NCBI GenBank assembly: GCA_947258405.1 | Contig: CAMYIE010000013.1 | Span: 1 to 64,000 of the forward strand | Direction of reading: 5' to 3' | From: an uncultured Eudoraea sp. | GTDB lineage: Bacteria; Bacteroidota; Bacteroidia; Flavobacteriales; Flavobacteriaceae | Length of the DNA: 64,000 bases | In this document: piece by piece, positions 27,806 to 37,752 of the stretch | Position numbering within the stretch: the first letter of the stretch is position 1 | How the letters are laid out: each line of letters starts with the position of its first letter | Made by a program: the position numbers and the translations under genes | The notes under the pieces: model-generated | Told to the model about the DNA's origin: nothing | Databases searched by the model: none | Seen by the model: the letters and a program-made list of their open reading frames with translations, nothing else

Positions 27806-29248
27806 TTACATGGTTGGGATTCTTAATTTTTGCTGATCTTCTCTGAATCTTTTCAGGGCGATTATGGCAGCCACTGCCGCTTCAGACTCGGTTTGTTGAA
27901 GCAACACCTCAGGGGAATAGTAATTAGACACAAAATGGGTGTCGAACTGCCCTGTACGAAAAGCTTCGTGTTCACATACAAATTTTCCAAATGGTAATGT
28001 GGTCTGAACCCCTTCTACATGATAGTCCGCTATGGCTTCTATCATAAGCTGTATAGCCTCGTCACGATCTTTGCCATAGGTAATGAGCTTAGACAACATC
28101 GGATCGTAGTAAATCGGCACATCCATTCCTTCTTCAAAACCGTTATCAACCCTTATTCCCTCGCCGACTGGAAGCCTGTATCTCTCTAATGTTCCAACAC
28201 TGGGGAGGAAATCGTTTAAAGGATCTTCCGCATAAACCCGTAATTCGAGCGCATGGCCATTGATCTGCAGGTCTTCTTGTTTCAACGGCAGGGCCTCCCC
28301 TCGGGCCACACATATTTGTAGTTCAACCAGATCCACCCCTGTGATCAGTTCGGTAACCGGATGTTCTACCTGTAGCCTTGTATTCATTTCTAGGAAATAG
28401 TAGTTGAGATCGGCATCCATTAAAAATTCTACGGTCCCGGCACCGAGGTACTCACAAGCTTCGGCTACTCTGGTGGCAGCTACACCCATTTCCTCTCTCA
28501 ATTGGGGAGTGAGCACAGCCGAGGGGGCCTCCTCCACCACTTTTTGATGTCTTCGCTGTACGCTGCATTCCCGCTCAAAAAAGTAAAGAATATTGCCATG
28601 GCTATCTGCCATTACCTGTATTTCGACATGCCTTGGCGATGTCACATATTTTTCAATGAAAACAGAACCATCGCCAAAAGCGGAAGTTGCTTCGCTTATT
28701 GCCCTTTCCATTTGAGATTCCAGGTCTTTTTCGCTTTCTACAACCCGCATCCCTTTACCCCCGCCGCCGGCAGAAGCTTTGATCAGTACAGGATACCCTA
28801 TTTCGCGAGCGATCACCTTTGCCTTTTTTACATCTGAGATCGCCTCATCCACACCGGGGACCATAGGAATATCGTAATTTTTTACCGCTTCCTTCGCGGC
28901 AAGCTTACTCCCCATCATTCTGATTGCCTTAGATTTTGGCCCGATAAAAATGAGTCCGTTTGCCTCTACCTGTTCCGCAAATTCTGCATTTTCACTCAGG
29001 AAACCATAGCCTGGGTGAATAGCATCAACATCGAGTTTCTGAGCCAACTCTATTATGTGTTCCCCCCTTAAATATGATTGGTTAGAGGGAGGCTCTCCTA
29101 TGCATACGGCTTCATCAGCAAATTTCACATGAGGCGCATTGCGGTCGGCCTTGGAATATACCGCCACGGTTTTTATTCCCATTCTGCGGGCTGTTTTCAT
29201 CACCCTGATCGCGATTTCACCGCGATTGGCCACCAGTATTTTCTTCAT
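27806..29248 (-). CDS. biotin carboxylase subunit of acyl-CoA carboxylase
   Basis: Carboxylates carrier-bound biotin using ATP and bicarbonate. About 480 residues from the ATG at 29248, where the conserved [15 protein letters not shown] begins; an upstream frame would overlap the carrier gene. ATP-grasp motifs are [66 protein letters not shown] and the C-terminal ELRVYAEDP. The subunit lacks a fused biotin domain, which is encoded separately just upstream. Spacing to the carrier is 10 bp. Confidence 0.92.
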   Translation of the reverse strand: MKKILVANRGEIAIRVMKTARRMGIKTVAVYSKADRNAPHVKFADEAVCIGEPPSNQSYLRGEHIIELAQKLDVDAIHPGYGFLSENAEFAEQVEANGLIFIGPKSKAIRMMGSKLAAKEAVKNYDIPMVPGVDEAISDVKKAKVIAREIGYPVLIKASAGGGGKGMRVVESEKDLESQMERAISEATSAFGDGSVFIEKYVTSPRHVEIQVMADSHGNILYFFERECSVQRRHQKVVEEAPSAVLTPQLREEMGVAATRVAEACEYLGAGTVEFLMDADLNYYFLEMNTRLQVEHPVTELITGVDLVELQICVARGEALPLKQEDLQINGHALELRVYAEDPLNDFLPSVGTLERYRLPVGEGIRVDNGFEEGMDVPIYYDPMLSKLITYGKDRDEAIQLMIEAIADYHVEGVQTTLPFGKFVCEHEAFRTGQFDTHFVSNYYSPEVLLQQTESEAAVAAIIALKRFREDQQKLRIPTM

Positions 29249-29258
29249 CCTTTTGTAT

Positions 29259-29744
29259 TTATTCAAATTCGATTAATACATCTTTTTTGTCTACCGCTTC
29301 TCCTTTCTTTACACTTACGGTTTTTATAATCCCATCCCTGGGTGAGGTGATGACGTTTTCCATTTTCATCGCCTCGAGGATCAGTAAGGGATCATCCTCA
29401 TTTACAGCCTGACCTATCCTTACATTGATATCGAGAATCAATCCTGGCATCGGCGCTTCTATCATCCCGACATCCTTTGAAGAAGACAGGGCAAAGCCCA
29501 TCTGATCGATCATAAGATCCAAATCATCTTCAATTCTAACCTCATAGACTTCAGAATTCACTTTTACCGAATACGTTTTAGCATTAAAATCGGCATCGAG
29601 TATGGTGATATGATAAGGCTTGTTCTCTTTTAGAATATGATACCCATCTTTTCCTGTGGGAACCATATCTAGAGCTTCCAGATCTTCGGTTTTAAGCTCG
29701 TATTCGAATTCGCCGTTAACGAGAATTTTAAAGGTGTCTTCCAT
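29259..29744 (-). CDS. biotin carboxyl carrier protein of acyl-CoA carboxylase
   Basis: 161 residues. The last 75 form a biotinyl/lipoyl domain (IEAPMPGLILDINVRIGQAV, then EAMKMENVI with the biotinylated Lys, then VKKGEAVDKKDVLIEFE). The first 85 are a beta-rich part with the usual start of FKILVNGEFEYEL, common to Bacteroidota and oxaloacetate-decarboxylase-like carriers. First gene of the operon; the leader of about 87 nt contains a strong hairpin. Confidence 0.92.
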   Translation of the reverse strand: MEDTFKILVNGEFEYELKTEDLEALDMVPTGKDGYHILKENKPYHITILDADFNAKTYSVKVNSEVYEVRIEDDLDLMIDQMGFALSSSKDVGMIEAPMPGLILDINVRIGQAVNEDDPLLILEAMKMENVITSPRDGIIKTVSVKKGEAVDKKDVLIEFE

Positions 29745-29795
29745 AATTTTTAGAAATTTCTACCTAAAATGTGAAAAGGATTGTATAATGTTTAT

Positions 29796-29814
29796 ACCTG
29801 CCTCTAGGGCAGGT
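29796..29814. repeat. hairpin in the leader of the carboxylase operon
   Basis: ACCTGCC (29796-29802), TCTAG, GGCAGGT (29808-29814) is a perfect 7-bp stem. It lies between the minus-strand promoter box (29838-29845) and the carrier gene start (29744), so it would be in the 5' leader RNA. It may also be a dispersed intergenic element, like the CCCGCC hairpin at 85-98. Confidence 0.5.
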
Positions 29815-29837
29815 TTCACTATTGTCTTAATAATTCA

Positions 29838-29845
29838 CAAAAGTA
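29838..29845 (-). promoter_or_regulatory. -7 box of the carboxylase operon
   Basis: Plus-strand CAAAAGTA reads TACTTTTG on the minus strand, an exact TAnnTTTG. It is 93 bp upstream of the carrier ATG. No convincing -33 TTG is visible at the right spacing. Confidence 0.5.
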
Positions 29846-29960
29846 GGACGGCATGAAGATTTAAAAGTATGAATTTTATCATGTTTTATGACCGATATGC
29901 ATATTAATTATGCATGTGGAATAGTCAAGATATCTCAGGTCTCCTTTCATAGCAAATCGC

Positions 29961-29968
29961 TATTTTTG
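29961..29968 (+). promoter_or_regulatory. -7 box upstream of udk
   Basis: TATTTTTG matches TAnnTTTG exactly and ends 17 bp before the udk ATG at 29986. A clear -33 TTG is missing; only a TTTC lies near the expected spot. Confidence 0.55.
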
Positions 29969-29985
29969 AAACAAAGCAGAAACCT

Positions 29986-30591
29986 ATGCTGATTATTGGA
30001 ATTGCTGGTGGAACAGGCTGTGGTAAGACCACTGTTGTGGATCAGATCATCAACGAACTCCCTGATGGGGAGGTAGGTGTGATTTCCCAGGATTCATATT
30101 ACAAAGATCTTTCGCATTTAACCTACGAGGAAAGGGTGGAAATTAATTTTGATCATCCCAGGGCGATAGACTTTGACCTTTTGATAGAACATCTTGGTGT
30201 ACTCAGGTCAGGTCTATCTATCGATCAACCGGTTTACTCCTTTAAAGAACACAACAGATCAGAAGATGTTATCAAAACACACCCTACCAAGGTGATTATC
30301 GTAGAGGGAATTTTAATCATGACCCATCCTGAAATCAGGGATATTTTTGATATAAAGATCTATGTTCATGCCGATTCAGACGAACGACTGATCCGCAGAC
30401 TGAAACGAGATATCAATGAACGCGGCCGGGACCTGTCGGAAGTGCTTTCCCGGTATCAGAATACCCTGAAACCCATGCACGATCAATTCATTGAACCGAC
30501 CAAAGAATATGCCGACATCATCATCCCAAATAATAAGTATAACACCGTGGCCATCGATATTGTCCGCACTATAATCAATGAAAAACTCTGA
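29986..30591 (+). CDS. udk: uridine kinase
   Basis: Phosphorylates uridine and cytidine with ATP or GTP in pyrimidine salvage. 201 residues with the P-loop IAGGTGCGKTTV (about 5-16), the DSYYKDLSHLTYEERVEINFDHP substrate segment, and RLIRRLKRDINERGR lid. Length and motifs are standard. It opens a plus-strand unit in which divIC follows 6 bp later and the mutase genes overlap, so the four genes are probably co-transcribed. Confidence 0.93.
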   Translation: MLIIGIAGGTGCGKTTVVDQIINELPDGEVGVISQDSYYKDLSHLTYEERVEINFDHPRAIDFDLLIEHLGVLRSGLSIDQPVYSFKEHNRSEDVIKTHPTKVIIVEGILIMTHPEIRDIFDIKIYVHADSDERLIRRLKRDINERGRDLSEVLSRYQNTLKPMHDQFIEPTKEYADIIIPNNKYNTVAIDIVRTIINEKL

Positions 30592-30597
30592 AGTATT

Positions 30598-30930
30598 ATG
30601 GGGTGGAAAGAAATCAGGAAAAATAAGTGGTTTTCTATACTGACCAATATTTATGTTTTGGTATTGACGGTGTTCGTGATATGGATGACTTTTTTCGACA
30701 CCAATTCATTGCTTATCCATCTGGAGTTGAGACGTGAGATCAAAAAGCTGGAAAAGCAGCAGGAATTTCTCAGGGAAGAGATCGCCAAGGACAAAAAAGT
30801 GATCGAAAAGCTTTCGGATCCCGAAGAACTCGAAAAATTTGCACGTGAACAGTATTATCTCAAAAAGAAGAACGAAGAGATATATATCATTGAGTATGAA
30901 GATAGTATAAAAAACAAGGAAGATGAGTGA
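30598..30930 (+). CDS. septum formation initiator, FtsB/DivIC family
   Basis: A 110-residue single-pass inner-membrane cell-division protein. Residues 13-33 are a transmembrane helix (WFSILTNIYVLVLTVFVIWM), then a coiled coil rich in Leu, Lys and Glu (about 40-80; LRREIKKLEKQQEFLREEI), then the typical LSDPEELEKFAREQYYLKKKNEEIYII. Its end overlaps the start of the mutase small subunit by 8 bp, an unusual partner for a division protein but a tight coupling. Confidence 0.88.
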   Translation: MGWKEIRKNKWFSILTNIYVLVLTVFVIWMTFFDTNSLLIHLELRREIKKLEKQQEFLREEIAKDKKVIEKLSDPEELEKFAREQYYLKKKNEEIYIIEYEDSIKNKEDE

Positions 30931-32290
30931 ACAATCCTTATTCGAGATGTTTCCACCAGTTAATTCAAAGGGCTGGAAACAAAAGATTCAGGCAGATCTC
31001 AAAGGTGCCGATTACAACAAAACTTTAGTTTGGGAATCCGCGGAAGGTATCAAGGTGAAGCCATTTTATAGTTCTGAGGATCTTGAAGGGCTCACCCCCT
31101 CAAGCGAACTCAACCCATCTTCCTGGAAGGTGGGTCAGCGTATTGAGGCCCAAGACTTTAAAGATTTAAAAAAGCAATGTATCAATGCCTTTAAGGGAGG
31201 TGCAGAACACTTAATTCTTCATCTGGATTCGAATGAAGTTTTTTTAGATTCTCTGATTTCCGAGCCCCTTTTAAAAGGATGTAAGTTCCTTATAGAAGCA
31301 AACCACCGGGCACCGGATACGATGTCTGGCATGTTGAAAAGCTCAGTCGAAAGTCCTCATAATATATTCTTATACGATATTATCGGACACCTTGCAGGCA
31401 CTGGTAACTGGCATAGTTCATATCGTGAAGATTTCGAAACGCTGGAGACCCTGATTTCAGATTTCCCAAAGATGAAATTGGTTGCAGTAAACGGAGCCTT
31501 GTATCAGAATTCCGGGGCGAACAAAATACAGGAATTGGCATATATGGTGGCACATTCCAAAGCCTACCTCGACCACTTACAGACCGATGATTTCGGACAT
31601 ATCACTTTCAAGACCTCCACGGGTTCAAACTACTTCTTTGAAATTGCCAAATTAAAGGCACTCCGACAACTCTTTCAGAAGTTAATGGAAGAGGAGCAGC
31701 GCTCATTGTCGTACCATATTATCAGTTCTCCATCTGAAAGGAATAAGAGTATCTATGATTACAATGTAAATATGTTACGTAGCACAACCGAGTGTATGGC
31801 CGCCATTCTGGGTGGTGCAGATACTATCTATAATCTCCCCTATGACAATATGTATCACGGGCAGAACGAATTTGCCGATCGTATTGCTCGTAATCAGCTT
31901 CTGATCCTTAAGCATGAGAGCTATTTCGACCAGGTTTCGAACGCTGCCGCCGGATCATACTATATCGAATCACTAAGTGAAGAGATGGTTGAGAAAGCCT
32001 GGGCGATCTATAAACAAATAGAGGCTGGCGGGGGGTTCCTAACCCAATTGAAAGAGCACAAGATCCAGAAAAAAATCAAAGAAAGTGCCTACAGCCAGCA
32101 GCAAGCCTTCAACGATGGTCATGAAGTTTTGGTAGGTTGTAACAAATATCCGAATGAAGCGGATAAAATGAAAGATCAGTTAGATAAGGATCCTTTTATG
32201 CAAAAAGTGTCACGAAAGACCCTTATAGAACCTATCATAGAAAAACGACTTGCGGAACCATTAGAGAAAAATCGATTGGATCATGAGTAA
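30923..32290 (+). CDS. mutA: methylmalonyl-CoA mutase small subunit
   Basis: 455 residues related to the substrate-barrel part of the mutase, beginning with [34 protein letters not shown]. Further family signs are [26 protein letters not shown] and [19 protein letters not shown]. It lacks a C-terminal cobalamin-binding domain, which in some homologues is kept in degenerate form, so it is a structural, non-catalytic partner of the large subunit. It overlaps both neighbours by 8 bp. Confidence 0.92.
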   Translation: MSEQSLFEMFPPVNSKGWKQKIQADLKGADYNKTLVWESAEGIKVKPFYSSEDLEGLTPSSELNPSSWKVGQRIEAQDFKDLKKQCINAFKGGAEHLILHLDSNEVFLDSLISEPLLKGCKFLIEANHRAPDTMSGMLKSSVESPHNIFLYDIIGHLAGTGNWHSSYREDFETLETLISDFPKMKLVAVNGALYQNSGANKIQELAYMVAHSKAYLDHLQTDDFGHITFKTSTGSNYFFEIAKLKALRQLFQKLMEEEQRSLSYHIISSPSERNKSIYDYNVNMLRSTTECMAAILGGADTIYNLPYDNMYHGQNEFADRIARNQLLILKHESYFDQVSNAAAGSYYIESLSEEMVEKAWAIYKQIEAGGGFLTQLKEHKIQKKIKESAYSQQQAFNDGHEVLVGCNKYPNEADKMKDQLDKDPFMQKVSRKTLIEPIIEKRLAEPLEKNRLDHE

Positions 32291-34433
32291 AAAAACAACC
32301 AAAGAGAAGGTAACAGGAGGGAAATCGACTACCGGAACACCCCTCCATAATCAGGATCAATTCATGACAGCCGAAGGAATAGCAGTAAAGCAGAAGTATT
32401 CCCATGAGGATATTAAACATATTGATCATCTGGACTATGCTGCAGGAATACCACCTTATTTAAGGGGGCCCTACTCTACCATGTATGTCCGCAGGCCCTG
32501 GACGATCAGACAATATGCCGGATTTTCAACAGCTGAGGAAAGCAACGCTTTCTATAGAAGGAATCTTGCCGCCGGACAGAAGGGGCTTTCCGTTGCGTTC
32601 GATCTTCCGACACACCGCGGTTACGATAGCGATCATGAGCGTGTTGTTGGCGATGTGGGCAAGGCTGGAGTGGCAATCGATTCAGTAGAAGATATGAAGA
32701 TCCTCTTCGATGGCATACCCTTAGACAAAATGTCGGTTTCCATGACCATGAATGGAGCTGTATTACCCATTATGGCCTTTTACATAGTTGCTGCGGAAGA
32801 ACAAGGGGTAAATCCTAAGCAGCTCGCCGGTACCATCCAGAACGATATTTTAAAAGAATTTATGGTGCGGAACACTTATATATACCCTCCTTCCCCATCA
32901 ATTCAGATCATTGCAGACATCTTTGAGTATACAAGTAATAATATGCCCAGGTTTAACAGTATAAGTATTTCCGGATATCATATGCAGGAAGCCGGGGCTA
33001 CGGCCGAACTGGAACTGGCCTATACCCTTGCAGATGGATTGGAATATATCCGAACAGGCCTGAAAGCGGGTTTAGATATTGACCAGTTTGCACCGCGTCT
33101 TTCCTTTTTCTGGGCCATAGGGATGAATCACTTTATGGAAATCGCCAAAATGAGAGCCGGGCGTATGTTATGGGCAAAACTTGTGAATCAATTCGAACCA
33201 AAAAATGCCAAATCGCTGGCTTTAAGAACACACTGTCAGACCAGTGGCTGGAGCCTTACCGAACAGGACCCTTTTAATAATGTGGCCCGAACAGCGATTG
33301 AAGCAGCTGCAGCCGCGTTTGGCGGAACCCAGAGTCTCCACACCAATGCACTTGACGAGGCCATTGCATTGCCTACGGATTTCTCGGCACGGATTGCCCG
33401 GAATACACAAATATTTTTACAGGAGGAGACCAAAATCACCAAAACAGTTGATCCATGGGCAGGTAGTTATTATGTGGAGCATCTAACTGATGAAATCGCT
33501 AAAAAAGCATGGGCGCTGATCGAAGAGACAGAAGAACTGGGCGGAATGACCAAAGCCATCGAAGCCGGTATCCCAAAAATGAGGATTGAGGAAGCTGCAG
33601 CCAAAAAGCAAGCCCGGATAGACAGTGGGCAGGATATTATTGTCGGGGTGAATAAATATCAGCTCGATCAGGAAGAAGAGCTTCAGATACTTGAAGTGGA
33701 TAACGCTGAAGTGCGCCGACAGCAAGTAGATCGTTTAAAGGTCCTCAAGACTGATCGCAATACTGAAAAGGTTACAGAAGCGTTGCAAAAACTTGCTGAG
33801 GCGGCCAAAAAGAAAGCCGCTTCCGAATCCTGCACAACAGAAGACAATTTATTAGCTTTGGCAGTGGAAGCCGCACGTGCCCGTGCCAGCCTGGGGGAAA
33901 TAAGTGACGCCCTTGAAAAGGTCTTTGGCAGGTACAAGGCAAAAATTCAATCATTTACCGGCGTGTATTCTAAAGCGATTAAGGAAGATAAGCAATTTGA
34001 CAAGGCTCGTGCAATGGCCGACCAGTTCGCGGAACAGGAAGGTCGCCGACCACGGATCATGATCGCTAAAATGGGACAGGACGGACACGACAGAGGTGCA
34101 AAGGTTGTCGCCACCGGCTATGCCGACCTGGGTTTCGATGTGGATATCGGCCCTCTTTTCCAGACTCCAAAGGAAGCTGCTAAACAGGCGGTTGAAAATG
34201 ATGTCCATATTCTGGGCGTTTCTTCTTTGGCTGCCGGTCATAAGACCTTGGTACCACAGGTAATTGCAGCCCTGAAAGACTATGGACGTGAAGATATCAT
34301 GGTGATTGTGGGCGGGGTGATCCCCAAGCAGGATTATCAGTATTTGTTCGATTCTGGAGCAGTGGCAGTTTTCGGTCCAGGGACCAGGATTAGCGAAGCC
34401 GCTATCGAAATTTTGGAGATCTTGATGGAGTAA
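32283..34433 (+). CDS. mutB: methylmalonyl-CoA mutase large subunit
   Basis: Interconverts methylmalonyl-CoA and succinyl-CoA using adenosylcobalamin. 716 residues: a TIM barrel with [36 protein letters not shown] and [25 protein letters not shown]; then the cobalamin domain from about residue 585, with [23 protein letters not shown], where DGHDRG is the base-off DxHxxG motif and its His the cobalt ligand, and [25 protein letters not shown]. Coupled to mutA by an 8-bp overlap. Together with the nearby carboxylase it converts propionyl-CoA to succinyl-CoA; the epimerase is not in this window. Confidence 0.96.
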   Translation: MSKKTTKEKVTGGKSTTGTPLHNQDQFMTAEGIAVKQKYSHEDIKHIDHLDYAAGIPPYLRGPYSTMYVRRPWTIRQYAGFSTAEESNAFYRRNLAAGQKGLSVAFDLPTHRGYDSDHERVVGDVGKAGVAIDSVEDMKILFDGIPLDKMSVSMTMNGAVLPIMAFYIVAAEEQGVNPKQLAGTIQNDILKEFMVRNTYIYPPSPSIQIIADIFEYTSNNMPRFNSISISGYHMQEAGATAELELAYTLADGLEYIRTGLKAGLDIDQFAPRLSFFWAIGMNHFMEIAKMRAGRMLWAKLVNQFEPKNAKSLALRTHCQTSGWSLTEQDPFNNVARTAIEAAAAAFGGTQSLHTNALDEAIALPTDFSARIARNTQIFLQEETKITKTVDPWAGSYYVEHLTDEIAKKAWALIEETEELGGMTKAIEAGIPKMRIEEAAAKKQARIDSGQDIIVGVNKYQLDQEEELQILEVDNAEVRRQQVDRLKVLKTDRNTEKVTEALQKLAEAAKKKAASESCTTEDNLLALAVEAARARASLGEISDALEKVFGRYKAKIQSFTGVYSKAIKEDKQFDKARAMADQFAEQEGRRPRIMIAKMGQDGHDRGAKVVATGYADLGFDVDIGPLFQTPKEAAKQAVENDVHILGVSSLAAGHKTLVPQVIAALKDYGREDIMVIVGGVIPKQDYQYLFDSGAVAVFGPGTRISEAAIEILEILME

Positions 34434-34652
34434 TACCCTGTTGTGATTCTACCACTGGAGACCAGGTGCGAACAGGAATCAAGTTTCTTTGTTGTTGCTC
34501 GTTTTTCTGGAGGCGGCCAGTTCATCCGTCGCTAACTCCTTATGGCTTAAGTGTGTTCAGTTAAATTGGGATAACTTATTCACTTACTGTTAACAAATTA
34601 CATTTTCTGGCAAGGTAAATAATCGTATTTTTAACGCCTAACTTACTTGAAA

Positions 34653-35426
34653 ATGGGCAAAATCATTGCTATTGCTAACCAAAAAGGTGGAGTTGGCAAA
34701 ACAACTACCACCGTAAACCTGGCTGCCTCTCTGGGTGTTTTGGAAAAAAGCGTGCTATTGATCGATGCTGATCCGCAGGCCAACGCCACCTCAGGGCTCG
34801 GTATTAATGTGGATCAGATTGAGCAGGGTACTTATCAATTACTGGAACACACTTTGAACGCCCGGGAGACCGTTATAAAAACCTCCTCACCTAATGTAGA
34901 TCTGATCCCGGCACATATCGATCTGGTCGCTATTGAAATAGAATTGGTTGATAAGGACGACCGAGAATATATGCTGAAACGTGCTATAGAGGAACTTAGG
35001 GATGATTATGATTATATCCTTATCGATTGTGCTCCATCACTTGGCTTGCTTACATTGAATGCCCTGACTGCCGCAGATTCGGTCATCATTCCCATTCAGT
35101 GTGAATATTTTGCCCTTGAAGGTCTTGGAAAATTATTGAATACCATTAAGAGTGTTCAGCGCATTCACAATTCAGAGCTCGATATTGAAGGTATGTTGCT
35201 GACAATGTATGATTCCCGACTAAGGCTATCTAACCAGGTGGTCGAAGAGGTACGAAAGCATTTTAGCGACATGGTATTCGATACGATTATTCAGCGTAAC
35301 GTAAGACTTGGTGAAGCCCCTAGTTATGGCGAGAGTATCATAAAGTACGATGCGAGCAGCAAAGGAGCGGTTAATTACCTGAACATGGCCGATGAACTCC
35401 TGAAAAAGAACATGGAAAAAGTTTGA
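34653..35426 (+). CDS. parA: chromosome partitioning ATPase ParA (Soj)
   Basis: A 257-residue Walker-type ATPase that positions chromosome origins with ParB. Start is the ATG at 34653; a TTG at 34647 is two codons upstream and less likely. Deviant Walker A: NQKGGVGKTTTT; the A' segment LLIDADPQANAT; Walker B YILIDCAPSLGLLTL; and the family ending LGEAPSYGESIIKYD. It is followed 1 bp later by parB. The 219-bp gap upstream contains no ORF; TATTTTTA at about 34628 is an imperfect -7 box. Confidence 0.95.
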   Translation: MGKIIAIANQKGGVGKTTTTVNLAASLGVLEKSVLLIDADPQANATSGLGINVDQIEQGTYQLLEHTLNARETVIKTSSPNVDLIPAHIDLVAIEIELVDKDDREYMLKRAIEELRDDYDYILIDCAPSLGLLTLNALTAADSVIIPIQCEYFALEGLGKLLNTIKSVQRIHNSELDIEGMLLTMYDSRLRLSNQVVEEVRKHFSDMVFDTIIQRNVRLGEAPSYGESIIKYDASSKGAVNYLNMADELLKKNMEKV

Positions 35427-35427
35427 G

Positions 35428-36333
35428 ATGGCCAGGGCAACCAAAAAACAAGCGTTAGGAAGAGGCCTTTCTGCTCTTTTGAAAGATCCGGAGAATGATA
35501 TTCGTTCGGTGTCTGATAAGAATGCTGACAAGGTTGTAGGCAATATTGTGGAATTGGATTTGGATGCGATTTCGGTAAACCCATTCCAACCGAGGTCGAA
35601 CTTCAACGATGAAGCGCTAAAAGAACTGGCCTCCTCTATAAAAGAGTTAGGGCTAATTCAGCCTATTACGGTTCGGAAAATGGATTTTAACCAGTATCAA
35701 CTGGTTTCAGGAGAACGAAGATACAGAGCCTCCAGGCTGATCGGTATGAAGACCATACCGGCCTATATCCGCATCGCCAATGACCAGGAAACCCTCGAAA
35801 TGGCCCTGGTGGAAAATATCCAGCGTCAGGATCTCGACCCTATCGAAATTGCACTTTCCTATCAGCGTCTTATCGAAGAAATTAAACTGACCCAGGAAAA
35901 ACTCAGTGGGCGAATAGGCAAAAAGAGGTCTACCATAACCAACTATCTTAGATTATTACGGCTCGATCCCATCATTCAAACCGGGATGCGCGATGGGTTT
36001 ATCAGTATGGGTCATGGCCGGGCCCTGGTGAATATCGAAAATAAAACGGATCAGCTGGATCTCTATGAAAGGATCCTGGAAAATCAGTGGTCTGTTCGCG
36101 AAACGGAACAGGCAGTGCGCAGTTTTCATCAACATGGCCGCAGTCCAAAATCCACAAAAAAGACTTCTAATATCCTGCCGGCCTACTTCAGGGATAGTTC
36201 TCTAGAAATTAAAGAATACCTCAATGCAAAAGTAGAGGTTAAAGCCTCGGAGGATGGAAAGGGTACGCTGCGCATTCCATTCCAATCAAGGGAAGAATTC
36301 CGACGTATTAAAAAACTCATTACAGGTGATTAG
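35428..36333 (+). CDS. parB: chromosome partitioning protein ParB
   Basis: 301 residues. N-terminal CTPase domain with ISVNPFQPRSNFNDEALKELASSI, QPITVRK and LVSGERRYRASRLIGMKTIPAYIR (the GERRxRA loop), then ENIQRQDLDPIEIALSYQRL. A central helix-turn-helix for parS binding (EKLSGRIGKKRSTITNYLRLLRL) and a C-terminal dimer domain. No parS-type site was found by eye in the window. Its last 8 bp overlap the GTG start of the DUF5683 gene. Confidence 0.95.
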   Translation: MARATKKQALGRGLSALLKDPENDIRSVSDKNADKVVGNIVELDLDAISVNPFQPRSNFNDEALKELASSIKELGLIQPITVRKMDFNQYQLVSGERRYRASRLIGMKTIPAYIRIANDQETLEMALVENIQRQDLDPIEIALSYQRLIEEIKLTQEKLSGRIGKKRSTITNYLRLLRLDPIIQTGMRDGFISMGHGRALVNIENKTDQLDLYERILENQWSVRETEQAVRSFHQHGRSPKSTKKTSNILPAYFRDSSLEIKEYLNAKVEVKASEDGKGTLRIPFQSREEFRRIKKLITGD

Positions 36334-36967
36334 GACCTTCTTACTCTTTGGGGCCTTTACAATATTTATATATCATGCATCGGCCCAGGAAACTGAAGTT
36401 CCTGAGTCGGAAATCGACTCTGTTGTCAGCAATGTTGAAAAGGAGGGGATAGTTGTAGACGGCCAGGTAAAAAGAATCGAGCAAAATCCGCTGGCGCCCA
36501 GCAAGGCGGCTTTTTATTCTGCAATCCTTCCCGGACTGGGGCAGGCTTACAACAAACGATACTGGAAAGTGCCTATCGTATGGGGTGCTTTGGGATTGGG
36601 CATTTATGCCTACACTTTTAACAACAACGAATACAACCGGTTCAGAGACGCCTTTAAAAGAAGAAAAGCTGGTTTTACCGACGATGAGTTCTATCCTAAC
36701 AATTTTGGAGAGATCATACCGGGAAGTCCTTTTGTTTCAGATCAGGCCCTGCAAGATGCTCAGGAACGTGCTCAAACCGATCGAGATCTGGCCCTGGCCA
36801 TCACCATCGGGCTGTACGTTCTCAATATCGTGGATGCAAACGTTGATGCCCACCTTAAACAATTCAATGTGGATCAGAATCTCTCCCTTGATGTTAAACC
36901 CTATTTGGAGTATAACCCCATCACCACCGACCCTCATTACGGTCTGGCGCTAATCGTTAAATTCTGA
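36326..36967 (+). CDS. DUF5683 membrane protein
   Basis: About 213 residues starting at GTG 36326, which opens directly into a signal peptide (VIRTFLLFGAFTIFIYHASAQ); the longer frame from 36254 would run through parB coding sequence. After a polar stretch comes the family core NPLAPSKAAFYSAILPGLGQAYNKRYWKVPIVWGALGLGIYAY with hydrophobic helices, and a second helical region near residue 160. The family is common in Bacteroidota next to parB and dapB; its role is unknown. The 8-bp overlap with parB indicates translational coupling. Confidence 0.82.
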   Translation: MIRTFLLFGAFTIFIYHASAQETEVPESEIDSVVSNVEKEGIVVDGQVKRIEQNPLAPSKAAFYSAILPGLGQAYNKRYWKVPIVWGALGLGIYAYTFNNNEYNRFRDAFKRRKAGFTDDEFYPNNFGEIIPGSPFVSDQALQDAQERAQTDRDLALAITIGLYVLNIVDANVDAHLKQFNVDQNLSLDVKPYLEYNPITTDPHYGLALIVKF

Positions 36968-36972
36968 TCTAT

Positions 36973-37674
36973 ATGAATATCGCTTTATTCGGGTACGGCA
37001 AAATGGGCAGGCTTATCGAAAAGATAGCACTCGAAAGGCAACATAAAGTAGTGGCGATAAAAGATATCGACCGACCTAAAGTCGATTATCAGGAGGTTGA
37101 GATCGGCATAGATTTTAGCAGTCCTGAAGCCGCAGTTGACAACATACTCGAATGCCTGGATCATGGCATACCCATAATTTCGGGCACCACAGGATGGCTC
37201 GAACGATTCGATGAGGTGGTGGAGATATGCAATCAAAAAAAAGGTGCCTTCCTTTATGCCTCCAACTTTAGCCTTGGTGTCAATATATTTTTTGCGTTGA
37301 ATAGTAAACTAACCGAATTGATGGAGCCAATGACGGAATACAAGGCAGAAATAGAGGAAATACATCATATACATAAAGTAGATGCCCCAAGCGGAACTGC
37401 CATTACCCTGGCAGAAGACATTATCGCGAACTCCATATACCAGGACTGGCAACTCAACCAGGGTTCAGGAACCACGCTCCCCATCCACTCGAAAAGGATC
37501 GGTGAGACTCCTGGTACCCATACCATTAGCTATTCCAGTCCGATTGACGATATTGAGATCAAACATACGGCCCATAGCAGGAATGGATTTGCACTGGGAG
37601 CTGTCGTTGCGGCAGAGTGGTTGCAGGGTAAAACAGGTGTTTTCAGCATGAAAGATGTGTTAAACCTGGGTTAA
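36973..37674 (+). CDS. dapB: 4-hydroxy-tetrahydrodipicolinate reductase
   Basis: Reduces 4-hydroxy-tetrahydrodipicolinate with NAD(P)H in lysine and diaminopimelate synthesis. 233 residues: Rossmann start ALFGYGKMGRLIEKIA, IDFSSPEAAVDNI, ISGTTGWLERFDEV, YASNFSLGVNIFFALN, and the catalytic EIHHIHKVDAPSGTAITLAE with the Lys in KVDAPSG. Slightly shorter than the E. coli enzyme. Follows the DUF5683 gene by 5 bp. Confidence 0.94.
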   Translation: MNIALFGYGKMGRLIEKIALERQHKVVAIKDIDRPKVDYQEVEIGIDFSSPEAAVDNILECLDHGIPIISGTTGWLERFDEVVEICNQKKGAFLYASNFSLGVNIFFALNSKLTELMEPMTEYKAEIEEIHHIHKVDAPSGTAITLAEDIIANSIYQDWQLNQGSGTTLPIHSKRIGETPGTHTISYSSPIDDIEIKHTAHSRNGFALGAVVAAEWLQGKTGVFSMKDVLNLG

Positions 37675-37752
37675 TAAACGTAACATTCGTATGTATTTGT
37701 CGTATAACAATAGAGAACAATATTAAAGGAAGCATACTAATTCCAAGCAACT

